Source: Rubritalea tangerina
GTDB taxonomy: Bacteria > Verrucomicrobiota > Verrucomicrobiia > Verrucomicrobiales > Akkermansiaceae
Assembly: GCF_042683245.1 (NCBI RefSeq)
Contig: NZ_JBHUJB010000021.1
Location: forward strand, 191,755-255,754
Length of the DNA stretch: 64,000 nt
Direction of reading: 5' to 3'
Positions 54,448 to 62,753 of the stretch are shown one piece after another. The first letter of the stretch is position 1; each line of letters starts with the position of its first letter. The notes under the pieces were generated by a model that was not told the DNA's origin, ran no database searches, and saw nothing but the letters and a program-made list of their open reading frames with translations. Position numbers and translations under genes: made by a program.

Positions 54448-54570
54448 GCAGAACAAGACGCTGCACCCAACCGCTGACCGCGGTTGAGCTCCGCTCACCA
54501 TTTCCAACCCTCTATCCGTAAACAATCAATCATAGTACATCCCCGTCAGCGGTGCGGTGTGCTTTACGTT
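54448..54570 (+). other. attC 15 (type I-a)
   Basis: GAACAAGACGC to ACGTT, with AACAATCAATCATAG in the centre. Confidence 0.9.
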
Positions 54571-54610
54571 AGCCTAAATAATTCACACCTAAACTTTTTC
54601 CAGAAGACTC

Positions 54611-54880
54611 ATGATCCAAGCTGCAATAGACGGAATAATTCTATGGTTCATCATTATGGTCTTTTTTAGACAAGACGGTGACACAGAATTAAACAAACTC
54701 CTCTTCATTTGCTTATTTGCCTCCATCATTTCTTTAGCGGCTCATTTCACCATTGGCGAATGGGCTGGGTACATCAAGATTCCTATCATTTTTGTATGTC
54801 TCGGAAAGTATTGTGGATTCAACCTGCCCACATCCTTAAAGATTACAGGTATTTACACAGCAGCTATTCTCATACTCTAA
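54611..54880 (+). CDS. Cassette 16: small three-helix membrane protein
   Basis: 89 residues from MIQAAIDGIILWFIIMVFF. Helices are likely at 4-19, 30-48 (LFICLFASIISLAAHFTIG) and 53-85 (IKIPIIFVCLGKYCGF; LKITGIYTAAILIL). Its ATG is 40 bases into the cassette, further than in most neighbours, with AGAAGA seven bases upstream as a possible ribosome site. No family recognised. Confidence 0.62.
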   Translation: MIQAAIDGIILWFIIMVFFRQDGDTELNKLLFICLFASIISLAAHFTIGEWAGYIKIPIIFVCLGKYCGFNLPTSLKITGIYTAAILIL

Positions 54881-54897
54881 GCGTTCAAAACTGACTT

Positions 54898-55020
54898 GGC
54901 TAACAAGACGCTGCACCCAACCGCTGACCGCGGTTGACTTCCGCTCACTTTTCCCATTCCTCTATCCGTAAACAATTAATCAAAGCGTATCCCCTGTCAG
55001 CAGTGGGTGTGCTTTACGTT
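54898..55020 (+). other. attC 16 (type I-b)
   Basis: TAACAAGACGC to ACGTT; type I-b 3' arm. Confidence 0.9.
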
Positions 55021-55027
55021 CTCCTGA

Positions 55028-55546
55028 ATGAAAAAGCGTACGATAAAGAAATTAGCGCTAATGACATGCCTAATTGTATTATGTGTATCATTCCTTGCGC
55101 CAAGTTTGTTCAGAAGCCTTGAGGCCATAAACTGTGAATACCAAGACATTGATATAAACTCAGGTCGAGTACGGTCCACAAGGATGGTTTACTGGATTCC
55201 TTTTAGTGTAGTATACCAAGAGACTCCGATAAGTAGAGTTTTAGGCTATGGAACAGATCCATCGCATATTGGTGACTGGAGGCGAGTAAACACATTCGTA
55301 AATTTTTCTAGTGTATCTCCTCATTATAGTTTTCATGGTGCTATCGCAGAGAGCAGGAACGTTGGTCTTTTATGGGAACACCAACACACAAACAAAGAAG
55401 AGCGTCAGGTTATAGCGAAGAAGATTTTAGCTTTATGGCAAAGTGCTGAATCAGTTCATGGATCTGATGAGTATCTTGAGAAACTCTGGCGAAAAAACCG
55501 ACAAGAAACTAAATTGGGAGAACAAGACGCTGCACCCAACCGCTGA
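55028..55546 (+). CDS. Cassette 17: membrane-anchored protein ending inside attC
   Basis: 172 residues. A basic start MKKRTIKKLALMTCLIVLCVSFL gives an N-terminal anchor or signal peptide. The remainder is polar with aromatic clusters (TRMVYWIPFSVVYQETPI; SVSPHYSFHGAIAESRNVGLLWEHQHTNKEERQVIAKKILALWQSA). The final EQDAAPNR is encoded by attC 17, as in cassette 7. The ATG is only eight bases past the recombination point. No family recognised. Confidence 0.7.
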   Translation: MKKRTIKKLALMTCLIVLCVSFLAPSLFRSLEAINCEYQDIDINSGRVRSTRMVYWIPFSVVYQETPISRVLGYGTDPSHIGDWRRVNTFVNFSSVSPHYSFHGAIAESRNVGLLWEHQHTNKEERQVIAKKILALWQSAESVHGSDEYLEKLWRKNRQETKLGEQDAAPNR

Positions 55547-55639
55547 CCGCGGTTGAGCTCCGCTCACCATTTCCAACCCTCAATCCGTAAACAATAAATC
55601 ACAGTACACCCTCGTCAGCGGTGCGGTGTGCTTTACGTT
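55517..55639 (+). other. attC 17 (type I-a)
   Basis: GAACAAGACGC to ACGTT; its 5' arm encodes the tail of cassette 17. Confidence 0.9.
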
Positions 55640-55733
55640 CTGCTAAATTTCGCTGTTCTTTAAGACGTGCAGCACTTCACGATAGTCATACAAACTAACA
55701 ACAAAATAAAAACCCAAGTTGATTCCTCAAAAG

Positions 55734-56060
55734 ATGCACATTTACGGATTAAAATATGAATTAGACTGTCTTTCATCTGAGTTAGAAAAGTCGAATATTA
55801 TGACTAGAGACCTCATGCTCCTTCGATGTAGCGCTGGAGGTCTCGGAGAACACATACTTGAAATCATCAGCGAATCCAACGTGGAGTGGGTTGCAGCTCT
55901 GTTTATCTACCTCAAGAGCAGAAATAAGCGTTACAAGTACACCAAAGACGGAGCAGTTCTTGAAGCCAACAATGTAAAACCTGAAGAATTTGCAAAGATG
56001 ATGAATAAAGTTAACTCTATCTACATCACTGGTGAAGACTGCGAAGACGACACTGAATAA
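55734..56060 (+). CDS. Cassette 18: small soluble protein, unknown
   Basis: 108 residues from the ATG at 55734 (MHIYGLKYELDCLSSELE); a TTG five codons earlier is possible. It has an unusually long leader of about 95 bases after attC 17. Helical, with LRCSAGGLGEHILEIISESNVEWVAALFIYLKS, a basic RNKRYKYTKDG, and an acidic tail GEDCEDDTE. No membrane segment and no family recognised. Confidence 0.68.
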   Translation: MHIYGLKYELDCLSSELEKSNIMTRDLMLLRCSAGGLGEHILEIISESNVEWVAALFIYLKSRNKRYKYTKDGAVLEANNVKPEEFAKMMNKVNSIYITGEDCEDDTE

Positions 56061-56068
56061 ACTACCTT

Positions 56069-56193
56069 GCAGAACAAGACGCTGCACCCAACCTCGGACC
56101 GCGTTTAGTCGTTTTGAATATTTCACTACATTCTAAATTTTAAAGATTCAGCACACCGCTCTGGTCTAGTCCTCGGTTGGTGTGCTTGACGTT
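56069..56193 (+). other. attC 18 (singleton)
   Basis: GAACAAGACGC to GACGTT; private arms ACCTCGGACCGCG and GGTCTAGTCCTCGGTTGG. Confidence 0.82.
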
Positions 56194-56583
56194 CTACTAG
56201 AGATATCCCATTGCAGAGTGCTCAACTAGCTATTTCAGTCAGACAAGACAGCTTAGAAAAGCATTTTCTAACTCTCAGTCTTATCAGTTGCGATGCATTC
56301 ACAGAGCCTGTGCACGTGGAACTCTGAAAGTTCATCATCATGATCTTATCGAACATTATTCTAAATTCAAAAAGCTGGGTAAGACTTTCAGAACTCTCGG
56401 CCTTCCATGCGATGAGCCAAATCAGGTTTTTCGGTTTCCTGCGTTTCTAGAGATCCTCGACGTCGATACCTAAGCCTAAATGACCAGTCATAGATGATCC
56501 TTGCTACACAGCTTTAGAAAATTAAGATCCATTTCGAAGTATGACCCTCCATCCAGTTGGAAACCACCGAATACACCACGTTC
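56194..56583 (+). pseudogene. Cassette 19: decayed-gene cassette family B, copy 2 (best preserved)
   Basis: From just after a TAG at the cassette start, one frame is open to a stop at 56,471. It contains SYFSQTRQLRKAFSNSQ, HRACARGTLKVHHHDLIEHY and LGLPCDEPNQVFRFPAFLEILDVDT. It lacks an ATG; the only starts are TTG or similar. The other three copies carry stops and shifts in this frame. It looks like the least damaged relic of a gene I do not recognise. Confidence 0.65.
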
Positions 56584-56706
56584 GTAGAACAAGACGCTGC
56601 ACCCAACCGCTGACCGCGGTTGAGCTCCGCTCACCATTTCCAATCCACCATCCGAAAACAATAAATCTCAGTGCATCCCCGTCAGCGGTGCGGTGTGCTT
56701 TACGTT
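56584..56706 (+). other. attC 19 (type I-a)
   Basis: GAACAAGACGC to ACGTT. Confidence 0.9.
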
Positions 56707-56718
56707 AGCCTAAATAAT

Positions 56719-57108
56719 ATGAACCTTGCTCAAACCACATCTACACCCTTCGCGCTGAGTGATCTTCTCGGCGAACTCCAAATGGTGGCATTATGTGTCT
56801 CAATGTTGTTTTCATTACTTTTTTGCATCATAGCCGTGACACGATGCAATTACCGATTTCTTGTGACACCTCCCATACTGGCACTCTCTATGTCGCTCTT
56901 GATACTGGGTATCACGTTTTTTAATTATGGGGTTTCCACGTATTCAATGGGTAAGAATCATGTAGGCAAGGATCCTTCATTCTATTTGATGGATATGGGG
57001 GCAATGCAAGCAGGTATAGGAGCAAATTTACTTTCACTTGCAGTAACTGGAGGCATGATCTTTCTGAGCTACTTGGTCATTCAGATCCGCAAATACAAAA
57101 TGGGCTAA
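56719..57108 (+). CDS. Cassette 20: small three-helix membrane protein
   Basis: 129 residues from the ATG at 56719 (MNLAQTTSTPFALSDLL). Helices at about 18-40 (QMVALCVSMLFSLLFCIIAV), 48-70 (LVTPPILALSMSLLILGITFF) and 102-122 (LSLAVTGGMIFLSYLVIQI). A Gly/Met-rich loop lies between helices 2 and 3 (FYLMDMGAMQAGIGANLL), reminiscent of MotA/ExbB-like proteins at low similarity. The stop TAA is the first triplet of attC 20. Confidence 0.68.
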   Translation: MNLAQTTSTPFALSDLLGELQMVALCVSMLFSLLFCIIAVTRCNYRFLVTPPILALSMSLLILGITFFNYGVSTYSMGKNHVGKDPSFYLMDMGAMQAGIGANLLSLAVTGGMIFLSYLVIQIRKYKMG

Positions 57109-57227
57109 CAAGACGCTGCACCCAACCGCTGACCGCGGTTGAGCTCCGCTCACTATTTCCAATCCACCATCCGTAAACAATAAATCAAAGTACATTCCCC
57201 TGTCAGCGGTGCGGTGTGCTTTACGTT
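57103..57227 (+). other. attC 20 (type I-a)
   Basis: TAACAAGACGC to ACGTT; provides the stop of cassette 20. Confidence 0.9.
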
Positions 57228-57522
57228 AGGTTTGAAAAACGGATGCGTCAGATCAATTTCTAAGCATAAATAGTGTTCAAGTGAGTATTTAATCTTGACT
57301 GTCAATTTATTGCACCAGTATAATAATCTTTGCGGAAGCGTTAAGAACCAGAGAGGCTTAAGCCTCGGCGATTTTTATAAGCTTTCTCCAAGATTATTAT
57401 ACAGAGGCTGTGATCTATAGATCAGAGTCAGCAANNNNNNNNNNNNNNNNNNNNNNATCAGCTAGGTCTAGATGCTAAGAAAAATCGGTTTCTCTTCTCG
57501 TAAGATGAATAGGATTAAATCA
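57228..57522 (+). repeat. Cassette 21: family A, copy 2, interrupted by an N gap
   Basis: Identical to copies 1 and 3 apart from one visible base (GCACCAGT for GCACTAGT), up to the Ns at 57,435-57,456. In the other copies about 137 bases lie where only 22 Ns are given, so the true cassette is about 115 bases longer. The 69-codon frame cannot be checked here. Confidence 0.75.
57435..57456. other. Assembly gap (22 Ns)
   Basis: Scaffold join inside a repeated cassette. The order of cassettes on the two sides therefore depends on the scaffolding. Confidence 0.95.
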
Positions 57523-57573
57523 ACCTAACAAGGCGTACACCATCACACAAAGTGTGAGGTGTACCTTTACGTT
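57523..57573 (+). other. attC 21 (short type II)
   Basis: Same sequence as attC 2 and 24. Confidence 0.92.
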
Positions 57574-57584
57574 ATGCTAAATAA

Positions 57585-58082
57585 ATGAATCCAGAATCAC
57601 TTATTCGCTCGACATTCGAAAAGGTAACTTATTTCGAAGCCTCTTGTTTGCCTGGCATCAAGTTGTGTTTAGATGCTCCTGACATATTGGAAGATGAATC
57701 AGACATTGAGGAGTTCATCAATGCTCTCTCTTCCTTTCTTAAGTTGTCTGAGGATGATATCAAAGTAGCAGCCCCTCATATATTCGCGGAGTTCAAAGAG
57801 TACGAGGACTCTGTAGACCCAACGTATTTTGACGTGAAGGTCTCAGATCAGGACCAAGTTCTCAGTGAAATTGAATTTATAGATGTTAATGTTGTGCGAC
57901 GTCCTTATGGGAACAAGTTAGTTTATGTCCAGCTTGCTGGTGAATGCTCATGGGATGAGGAGCACGGCATTCAGCTAATATTCAAGGAGGGGTGTACCTT
58001 GACCAGAGTGAGTGAGCAAGATGGTCATTATGCTCATTGTGACGCATGGGGGCTACCTGAATCCGAAGACAAAATCCGATAA
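57585..58082 (+). CDS. Cassette 22: immunity-like protein (DUF6985-type layout)
   Basis: 165 residues, acidic, cytoplasmic. The C-terminal half reads IEFIDVNVVRRPYGNKLVYVQLAGECSWDEEHGIQLIFKEGCTLTRVSEQDGHY. That pattern (strand, then C-x-WDxEHG, then strand) is what I recall from DUF6985/DUF2262-type proteins linked to toxin immunity. The N-terminal half is helical (ESDIEEFINALSSFLKLSEDDIK). No toxin gene is next to it. The family call is from memory and tentative. The ATG is 12 bases past the recombination point. Confidence 0.7.
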   Translation: MNPESLIRSTFEKVTYFEASCLPGIKLCLDAPDILEDESDIEEFINALSSFLKLSEDDIKVAAPHIFAEFKEYEDSVDPTYFDVKVSDQDQVLSEIEFIDVNVVRRPYGNKLVYVQLAGECSWDEEHGIQLIFKEGCTLTRVSEQDGHYAHCDAWGLPESEDKIR

Positions 58083-58092
58083 ATTGCTCCTG

Positions 58093-58211
58093 CATAACAA
58101 GACGCTGCACCCAACTGATGACCAGCTGGAGAGTCCTACTTTCATGACAATTTTCACATCACATAAGATCTTAAGTACACTGAGTGGTCATCAGTCGGTG
58201 TGCTTTACGTT
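58093..58211 (+). other. attC 22 (type III)
   Basis: Arms AACTGATGACCAGCTGG and GTGGTCATCAGTCGG, centre TTTCATGACAATTTTCAC. Also seen as attC 26 and 32. Confidence 0.88.
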
Positions 58212-58600
58212 CTACTAGATATAACCATTGCAGAGTGCTCCACTAACTATTCCAGTCTAGACGAGACAGCGTCTCATTCCTTTACGAAACTTCTAGCCAT
58301 AGAAGTTGCCATAATAACGCAAAGGCTGTGCAAGCGAGACTCTGGAGTTTCATCATCGTGAACTTTACTAGCATTATTCCTGATTCTTCTTGCTGGGTAT
58401 ACCTCCCAGAACTCTCGGCCTTCTATACGATGAGCCAAACAACGTCTTTAGGTTCGCATCACTTTCAGAGATTCTCGACGTCGACACCCCTGTGTAAATG
58501 AACGGTGATAGAACGACCTTGCTACACAGCTGCAGAAATCAATGATCCTTACCGACAGATAATCTTCCATCCAGTTGTAAACCATCTATAGCACCATTTT
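58212..58600 (+). pseudogene. Cassette 23: decayed-gene cassette family B, copy 3
   Basis: Aligns over its whole length with cassette 9, more closely than with copies 2 and 4. The relic frame shows ETLEFHHRELY, a TAG, HYS, and another stop. No coding capacity remains. Confidence 0.65.
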
Positions 58601-58723
58601 GTAGAACAAGACGCTGCACCCAACCGCTGACCGCGGTTGACCTCCGCTCACTTTTCCCAATCCACAATCCGTAAACAATTAATCAAAGCGCATTCCCTGT
58701 CAGCAGTGGGTGTGCTTTACGTT
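58601..58723 (+). other. attC 23 (type I-b)
   Basis: GAACAAGACGC to ACGTT. Confidence 0.9.
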
Positions 58724-59134
58724 AGGTTTGAAAAACGGATGCGTCAGATCAATTTCTAAGCATAAATAGTGTTCAAGTGAGTATTTAATCTTGACTGTCA
58801 ATTTATTGCACTAGTATAATAATCTTTGCGGAAGCGTTAAGAACCAGAGAGGCTTAAGCCTCGGCGATTTTTATAAGCTTTCTCCAAGATTATTATACAG
58901 AGGCTGTGATCTATAGATCAGAGTCAGCAAGATTAAATACTCACTTGGACAGTGACTCGGAGAAGAAATTGAACTTGCGGACTGACTGGGCGGCTCGAAG
59001 CGTCGCCGCTGATTTTTCATACGAGCAATCACTGTTGGATAATCGTCCATTGATCTCAACAGCAATTGATCAGCTAGGTCTAGATGCTAAGAAAAATCGG
59101 TTTCTCTTCTCGTAAGATGAATAGGATTAAATCA
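58724..59134 (+). repeat. Cassette 24: family A, copy 3
   Basis: Differs from copy 1 at one base (AACTTGCGG for AACTTACGG). In the 69-codon plus-strand frame (58,906-59,115) this is a silent Leu codon change. In the antisense 64-codon frame it would change Val to Ala. Confidence 0.8.
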
Positions 59135-59185
59135 ACCTAACAAGGCGTACACCATCACACAAAGTGTGAGGTGTACCTTTACGTT
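59135..59185 (+). other. attC 24 (short type II)
   Basis: Same sequence as attC 2 and 21. Confidence 0.92.
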
Positions 59186-59451
59186 ACCTTAGATAATCCA
59201 GTCTTCCGTGAGTAATTCTCGTACAGATTATTCGCTTAGTCCTTCAGCGTGATGCTAGTCGTCTGGTTGCGAACTACAGAAAGAGAAGGGGATTGGTGAT
59301 TTCCGAGTTGATCTAGATCCTAGCATTTCACATTGTTTCCGAATCGCAAGGTTGTGTGCTTGTACGAATCCATTGAAATCTCTCGGTTTATCCGTGGCTT
59401 CACTCAGTTCATTCTCATCCAGACTAGGTGCAAATCCAAAGTATCGTCGAG
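59186..59451 (+). pseudogene. Cassette 25: decayed-gene cassette family C, copy 1
   Basis: About 265 bases. In the frame preserved by copy 2 it reads VCLYESIEISRFIRGFTQF then ILIQTRCKSKVSSRGN, with stops upstream. It carries a type IV attC. Confidence 0.6.
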
Positions 59452-59572
59452 AGGTAACAAGACGCATCATGCAATCACTGACACGCACGAGAGTCCTACT
59501 TTTATGACAATTTCAACCATAACCCCAAACTTGAAGCGCGCTGATTGTCAGTGATCGCATGTGCTTTACGTT
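59452..59572 (+). other. attC 25 (type IV)
   Basis: TAACAAGACGCATCATGC with arms GCAATCACTGAC and GTCAGTGATCGC. Also seen as attC 30. Confidence 0.88.
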
Positions 59573-59828
59573 ATCTATAGATTAGCCAGTCGTTCGTGCG
59601 TAATTCTCGTCTGGATTATTCCCTTATTCCTTCGGCGTTGAGCCATTCATTTCACCACGAACTACAGAAATTATTCGCACAGGTTCATACTCGGAACTCT
59701 GGGATTCTAAGACCACGATAGGTAAGGTAGCGTGCTGGTACGAACCCGATGAAATTTCTAGGTTGATCCATGGTTTCACACAGTTCATTCTCATCCAGAT
59801 TAGGTGCACAAACCAAAGTACCGTCTGG
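59573..59828 (+). pseudogene. Cassette 26: decayed-gene cassette family C, copy 2 (best preserved)
   Basis: One frame is open for about 75 codons, from about 59,603 to the stop at 59,831, without an ATG. It contains VEPFISPRTTEIIRTG, YSELWDSKTTIGKVACWYE and DEISRLIHGFTQFILIQIRC. Copy 1 agrees with the second half of this frame, so it was probably once coding. Family not recognised. Confidence 0.62.
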
Positions 59829-59949
59829 AGATAACAAGACGCTGCACCCAACTGCTGACCAGCTTTAGAGCTCTAATTTCCATGATAATTCCATCATCAC
59901 ATAAATCCTTAAGTACACTGAGTGGTCATCAGTCGGTGTGCTTTACGTT
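59829..59949 (+). other. attC 26 (type III)
   Basis: As attC 22, with arms ACTGCTGACCAGC and GTGGTCATCAGT. Confidence 0.88.
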
Positions 59950-59957
59950 AGCCAAAA

Positions 59958-60362
59958 ATGAACACCCAAAATACCTATCAGACTCCTTCAACTAATGAGG
60001 ATATTTCATCATTCCTGAAAAGGTATACTGGAAGAGCAACCGATGTACTTAGATGCGGTACTGGTCAGCAGGGTATTGTAAGGTTCTTGCAACACGTAGA
60101 AGGTTATTCGGAAGAGGACTCATTGAGACTATCATATCCGTTATTTGACTCAGCAAGAGCAAGGCTGAGAAGGTCTCAATTACCGAAAACCGTTATTGGA
60201 ATACTACTCTTATTCATTGGACTGATGGGTCCAATCGTAATGTACTTCACCGGTTTAGGATTTATTATCATCTCAGCTCTTCCGATTCTTGCAGGCGTGG
60301 CACTTCTGAAGACAGTAATTAGGCCCCACGAGTTACCAAAAGATGAGAATGAGGTAGTTTAA
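59958..60362 (+). CDS. Cassette 27: C-terminally anchored membrane protein, unknown
   Basis: 134 residues. A soluble N-terminal half (DISSFLKRYTGRATDVLRCGTGQQGIVRFLQHVEGYSEEDSLRL) precedes two membrane helices (residues 80-98, VIGILLLFIGLMGPIVMYF, and 100-120, GLGFIIISALPILAGVALL). The tail is acidic. The ordered first half suggests a small helical regulatory or binding domain facing the cytoplasm. No family recognised. The ATG is nine bases past the recombination point. Confidence 0.7.
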   Translation: MNTQNTYQTPSTNEDISSFLKRYTGRATDVLRCGTGQQGIVRFLQHVEGYSEEDSLRLSYPLFDSARARLRRSQLPKTVIGILLLFIGLMGPIVMYFTGLGFIIISALPILAGVALLKTVIRPHELPKDENEVV

Positions 60363-60397
60363 CACACAATCAGCACGAAATATTCCTAAACTAACTT

Positions 60398-60520
60398 GGC
60401 TAACAAGACGCTGCACCCAACCGCTGACCGCGGTTGAGCTCCGCTCACCATTTTCAATCCACCATCCGTAAACAATATATCACAGTACATCCCCGTCAGC
60501 GGTGCGGTGTGCTTTACGTT
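60398..60520 (+). other. attC 27 (type I-a)
   Basis: TAACAAGACGC to ACGTT, centre AACAATATATCACAG. Confidence 0.9.
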
Positions 60521-60900
60521 CTGTGAGTGAAGAAGACGTTCTAACTTTATCTCCATCTCCCCTACTGTGCTGCCTATCAGTTGCTAAGATTATTACTGAA
60601 GCTCCACATTTCGAGATCATGCTGTGCATTTAGCTAGTTGGAGTAGTGCACTATCTTCTAGAACTGTGCTGCTAAATCACGGTGAGTACATTCAAAGTAC
60701 GTTTTAGAATTTTTTATCAATATCCCCTTCCACGAATTGTGGGCGCATCCTCTATGAGGTTCGTGGCAAAGTAACTACTCAATTCATTGCGTAACGATGT
60801 TCGTCTCATCCACTGTTGGTGAAGTCGCTCGTAGTTCGCTCAGCACGATGAAAACATTGGTTTTACTAGCGTGTTCAGTTGCGATGTTTTAGGGTGTTTC
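60521..60900 (+). repeat. Cassette 28: noncoding cassette family D, copy 2
   Basis: Matches cassette 13. Substitutions are scattered through the first 250 bases but almost absent from the last 130, where the 31-codon frame recurs at 60,797-60,892 (Met where copy 1 has Ile). Confidence 0.65.
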
Positions 60901-61023
60901 ACAGAACAAGACGCTGCACCCAACCGCTGACCGCGGTTGACTTTCGCTCACTTCTTCCAATCCTCCATCCGTAAACAATTAATCAAAGCGCATTCCCTGT
61001 CAGCAGTGGGTGTGCTTTACGTT
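60901..61023 (+). other. attC 28 (type I-b)
   Basis: GAACAAGACGC to ACGTT. Confidence 0.9.
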
Positions 61024-61031
61024 ATACTAAA

Positions 61032-61430
61032 TTGAAGACATTCCTCATAACTCTATCCTTACTCTCACAGCTCAGTATTGCTTCAGAGTCGACTGACTGG
61101 AAATCTGAATACAAATCTTTCGCAAACCAAGAGCCTCCAGAGTCGGTAGCAATGCACATGGAGAAGGTCTTTCACAAAGAACTACTTGATCTCAACATAA
61201 ATAACATGGCTTTTCATGAAGCTCTAGATCAGTTGGTTGTGATGGTATACAGTTCAAAAATAGGTGGAGTCGGCATAATCATGCCAGGCGAAATGAAGAA
61301 GGTTAAAGTTTCACTGATGCCTCAGAAAAGTATGACTTTCGGCAAGGCGCTTGATAGTATCTGTTTGCAAGCTGGTTACACTTGGGAGTTTACTGAATAT
61401 GGCAAGCTACGCATTTCACCTAAAAAATAA
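61032..61430 (+). CDS. Cassette 29: exported STN-domain-like protein
   Basis: 132 residues. The start is a TTG at 61032, nine bases past the recombination point; it gives a good signal peptide (MKTFLITLSLLSQLSIASES). The mature part has LLDLNINNMAFHEALDQLVVMVYS and, near the end, MTFGKALDSICLQAGYTWEFTEYGKLRISPK. That alternation is what STN (secretin/TonB N-terminal) modules show. It is a free module without a secretin or receptor. Periplasmic binding is plausible; the partner is unknown. Confidence 0.72.
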   Translation: MKTFLITLSLLSQLSIASESTDWKSEYKSFANQEPPESVAMHMEKVFHKELLDLNINNMAFHEALDQLVVMVYSSKIGGVGIIMPGEMKKVKVSLMPQKSMTFGKALDSICLQAGYTWEFTEYGKLRISPKK

Positions 61431-61511
61431 CCCTATTTGACAGGTTATTTACATACTCGATGCAGTTTCACGTATACCTCAGTACCAAACAAGCTCCACT
61501 AAATTGTCTCT

Positions 61512-61636
61512 GTATAACAAGACGCTGCACCCAACCGCTGACCGCGGTTGAGCTCCGCTCACCATTTCCAATCCACCATCCGTAAACAATAAATCACAGT
61601 ACATTCCCTCGTCAGCGGTGCGGTGTGCTTTACGTT
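61512..61636 (+). other. attC 29 (type I-a)
   Basis: TAACAAGACGC to ACGTT. Confidence 0.9.
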
Positions 61637-61994
61637 ATATCAGATTACTCCATGTCGTCCGCAGTTATTCTCGACTAGGTTGTTGACCTGATTTCTCGTT
61701 ATTTGGCTTATCGGACATTTTCGAACTACAGATTTCCACACGGAATATGATTCGAACATTTCAGTGATTTCTGGCATTTTTCATGATTCCCAAATCGTCT
61801 GAACATTTGCCTACACAGTGTTGGTTATCAGATTTTAACGAACTACAGAGATTTTGGGGAGAAGGTAATTTCATGATTGCCGTCGATCCTAACATTTCAC
61901 ATTGTTCCCGAATCCAGCGTCACTTCTAGGTTTATCCATGGTTTCTCTGGGTTCATCTCATCCAGATTAGGTGCAAATCGAAAAGACCGTCTGG
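61637..61994 (+). pseudogene. Cassette 30: decayed-gene cassette family C, copy 3
   Basis: Longer than copies 1 and 2 by about 100 bases: the segment around ACGAACTACAGA occurs twice, as if partly duplicated. The end (TTCATCTCATCCAGATTAGG) matches the other copies. No frame is open. Confidence 0.58.
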
Positions 61995-62115
61995 ATATAA
62001 CAAGACGCATCATGCAATCACTGACACGCACGAGAGTCCTACTTTTATGATAATTTCAACCATAACCCCAAACTTGAAGCGCGTTGATTGTCAGTGATCG
62101 CATGTGCTTTACGTT
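61995..62115 (+). other. attC 30 (type IV)
   Basis: As attC 25, with GCGTTGATTGTCAGTG in the 3' arm. Confidence 0.88.
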
Positions 62116-62127
62116 CTGCTAAAAAAA

Positions 62128-62616
62128 ATGAAACCTCCAGCATACCTGTTCGTACTACTGTCCTTTCTCTGTTCCTCATTCGCTCTAGCAGATGAACTGT
62201 CTCAACAACGTCAGTGGTTGAGCCTTTCTGCACAAACTCAAAATTTACACCATCAACTAAGTCGCTTTGATAGGGATACAAACATTGATCCTTCATTGTA
62301 TGACGCAGATCTTAAGACTATAAATTCCACCTTGAATAAGATGGTTTCGTCCAAGGAACTGAGCTCACGACGCATCAAGTTGAAGCCCATAGATGAGGTG
62401 GGGGATAAACTATACCAAAACCTGCAGGAGGAAGTATATAAGTTGGCGGGCAAGTATGGATTTTACGTCGCTTCTGAGATGTGTGATCTAGGGGCTCGAC
62501 TCAGATTCACTATCATAGAAACCGATAAACCTCTTGAGCTCCATTTGAGATTACCCAAGAGTGAGCTAGATACATTTGTAAGTAGGCTCGAGGTCCTCAA
62601 GCTACTCAATAACTAA
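62128..62616 (+). CDS. Cassette 31: exported helical protein, unknown
   Basis: 162 residues from the ATG at 62128. The signal peptide is MKPPAYLFVLLSFLCSSFALA. The mature protein is helical and charged: LSQQRQWLSLSAQTQNLHHQLSRFDRD, DLKTINSTLNKMVSSKELS, and EVYKLAGKYGFYVASEMCDLGARLRFTIIETDKPLELHLRLPKSEL. Probably periplasmic. The frame is open back into attC 30 as VLYVLLKK. No family recognised. Confidence 0.7.
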   Translation: MKPPAYLFVLLSFLCSSFALADELSQQRQWLSLSAQTQNLHHQLSRFDRDTNIDPSLYDADLKTINSTLNKMVSSKELSSRRIKLKPIDEVGDKLYQNLQEEVYKLAGKYGFYVASEMCDLGARLRFTIIETDKPLELHLRLPKSELDTFVSRLEVLKLLNN

Positions 62617-62620
62617 CTTT

Positions 62621-62743
62621 GCAGAACAAGACGCTGCACCCAACCGCTGACCGCGGTTGACTTCCGCTCACTTTTTCCAATCCCCCATCCGTAAACAATT
62701 AATCAAAGCGCATTACCTGTCAGCAGTGGGTGTGCTTTACGTT
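62621..62743 (+). other. attC 31 (type I-b)
   Basis: GAACAAGACGC to ACGTT. Confidence 0.9.
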
Positions 62744-62753
62744 AGCCTAAAAA

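Noticed and set aside
59624..59851. 75-codon minus-strand frame in cassette 26
   Set aside because: Cassette genes here run on the plus strand, and the plus-strand frame is the one conserved in the sister copy.
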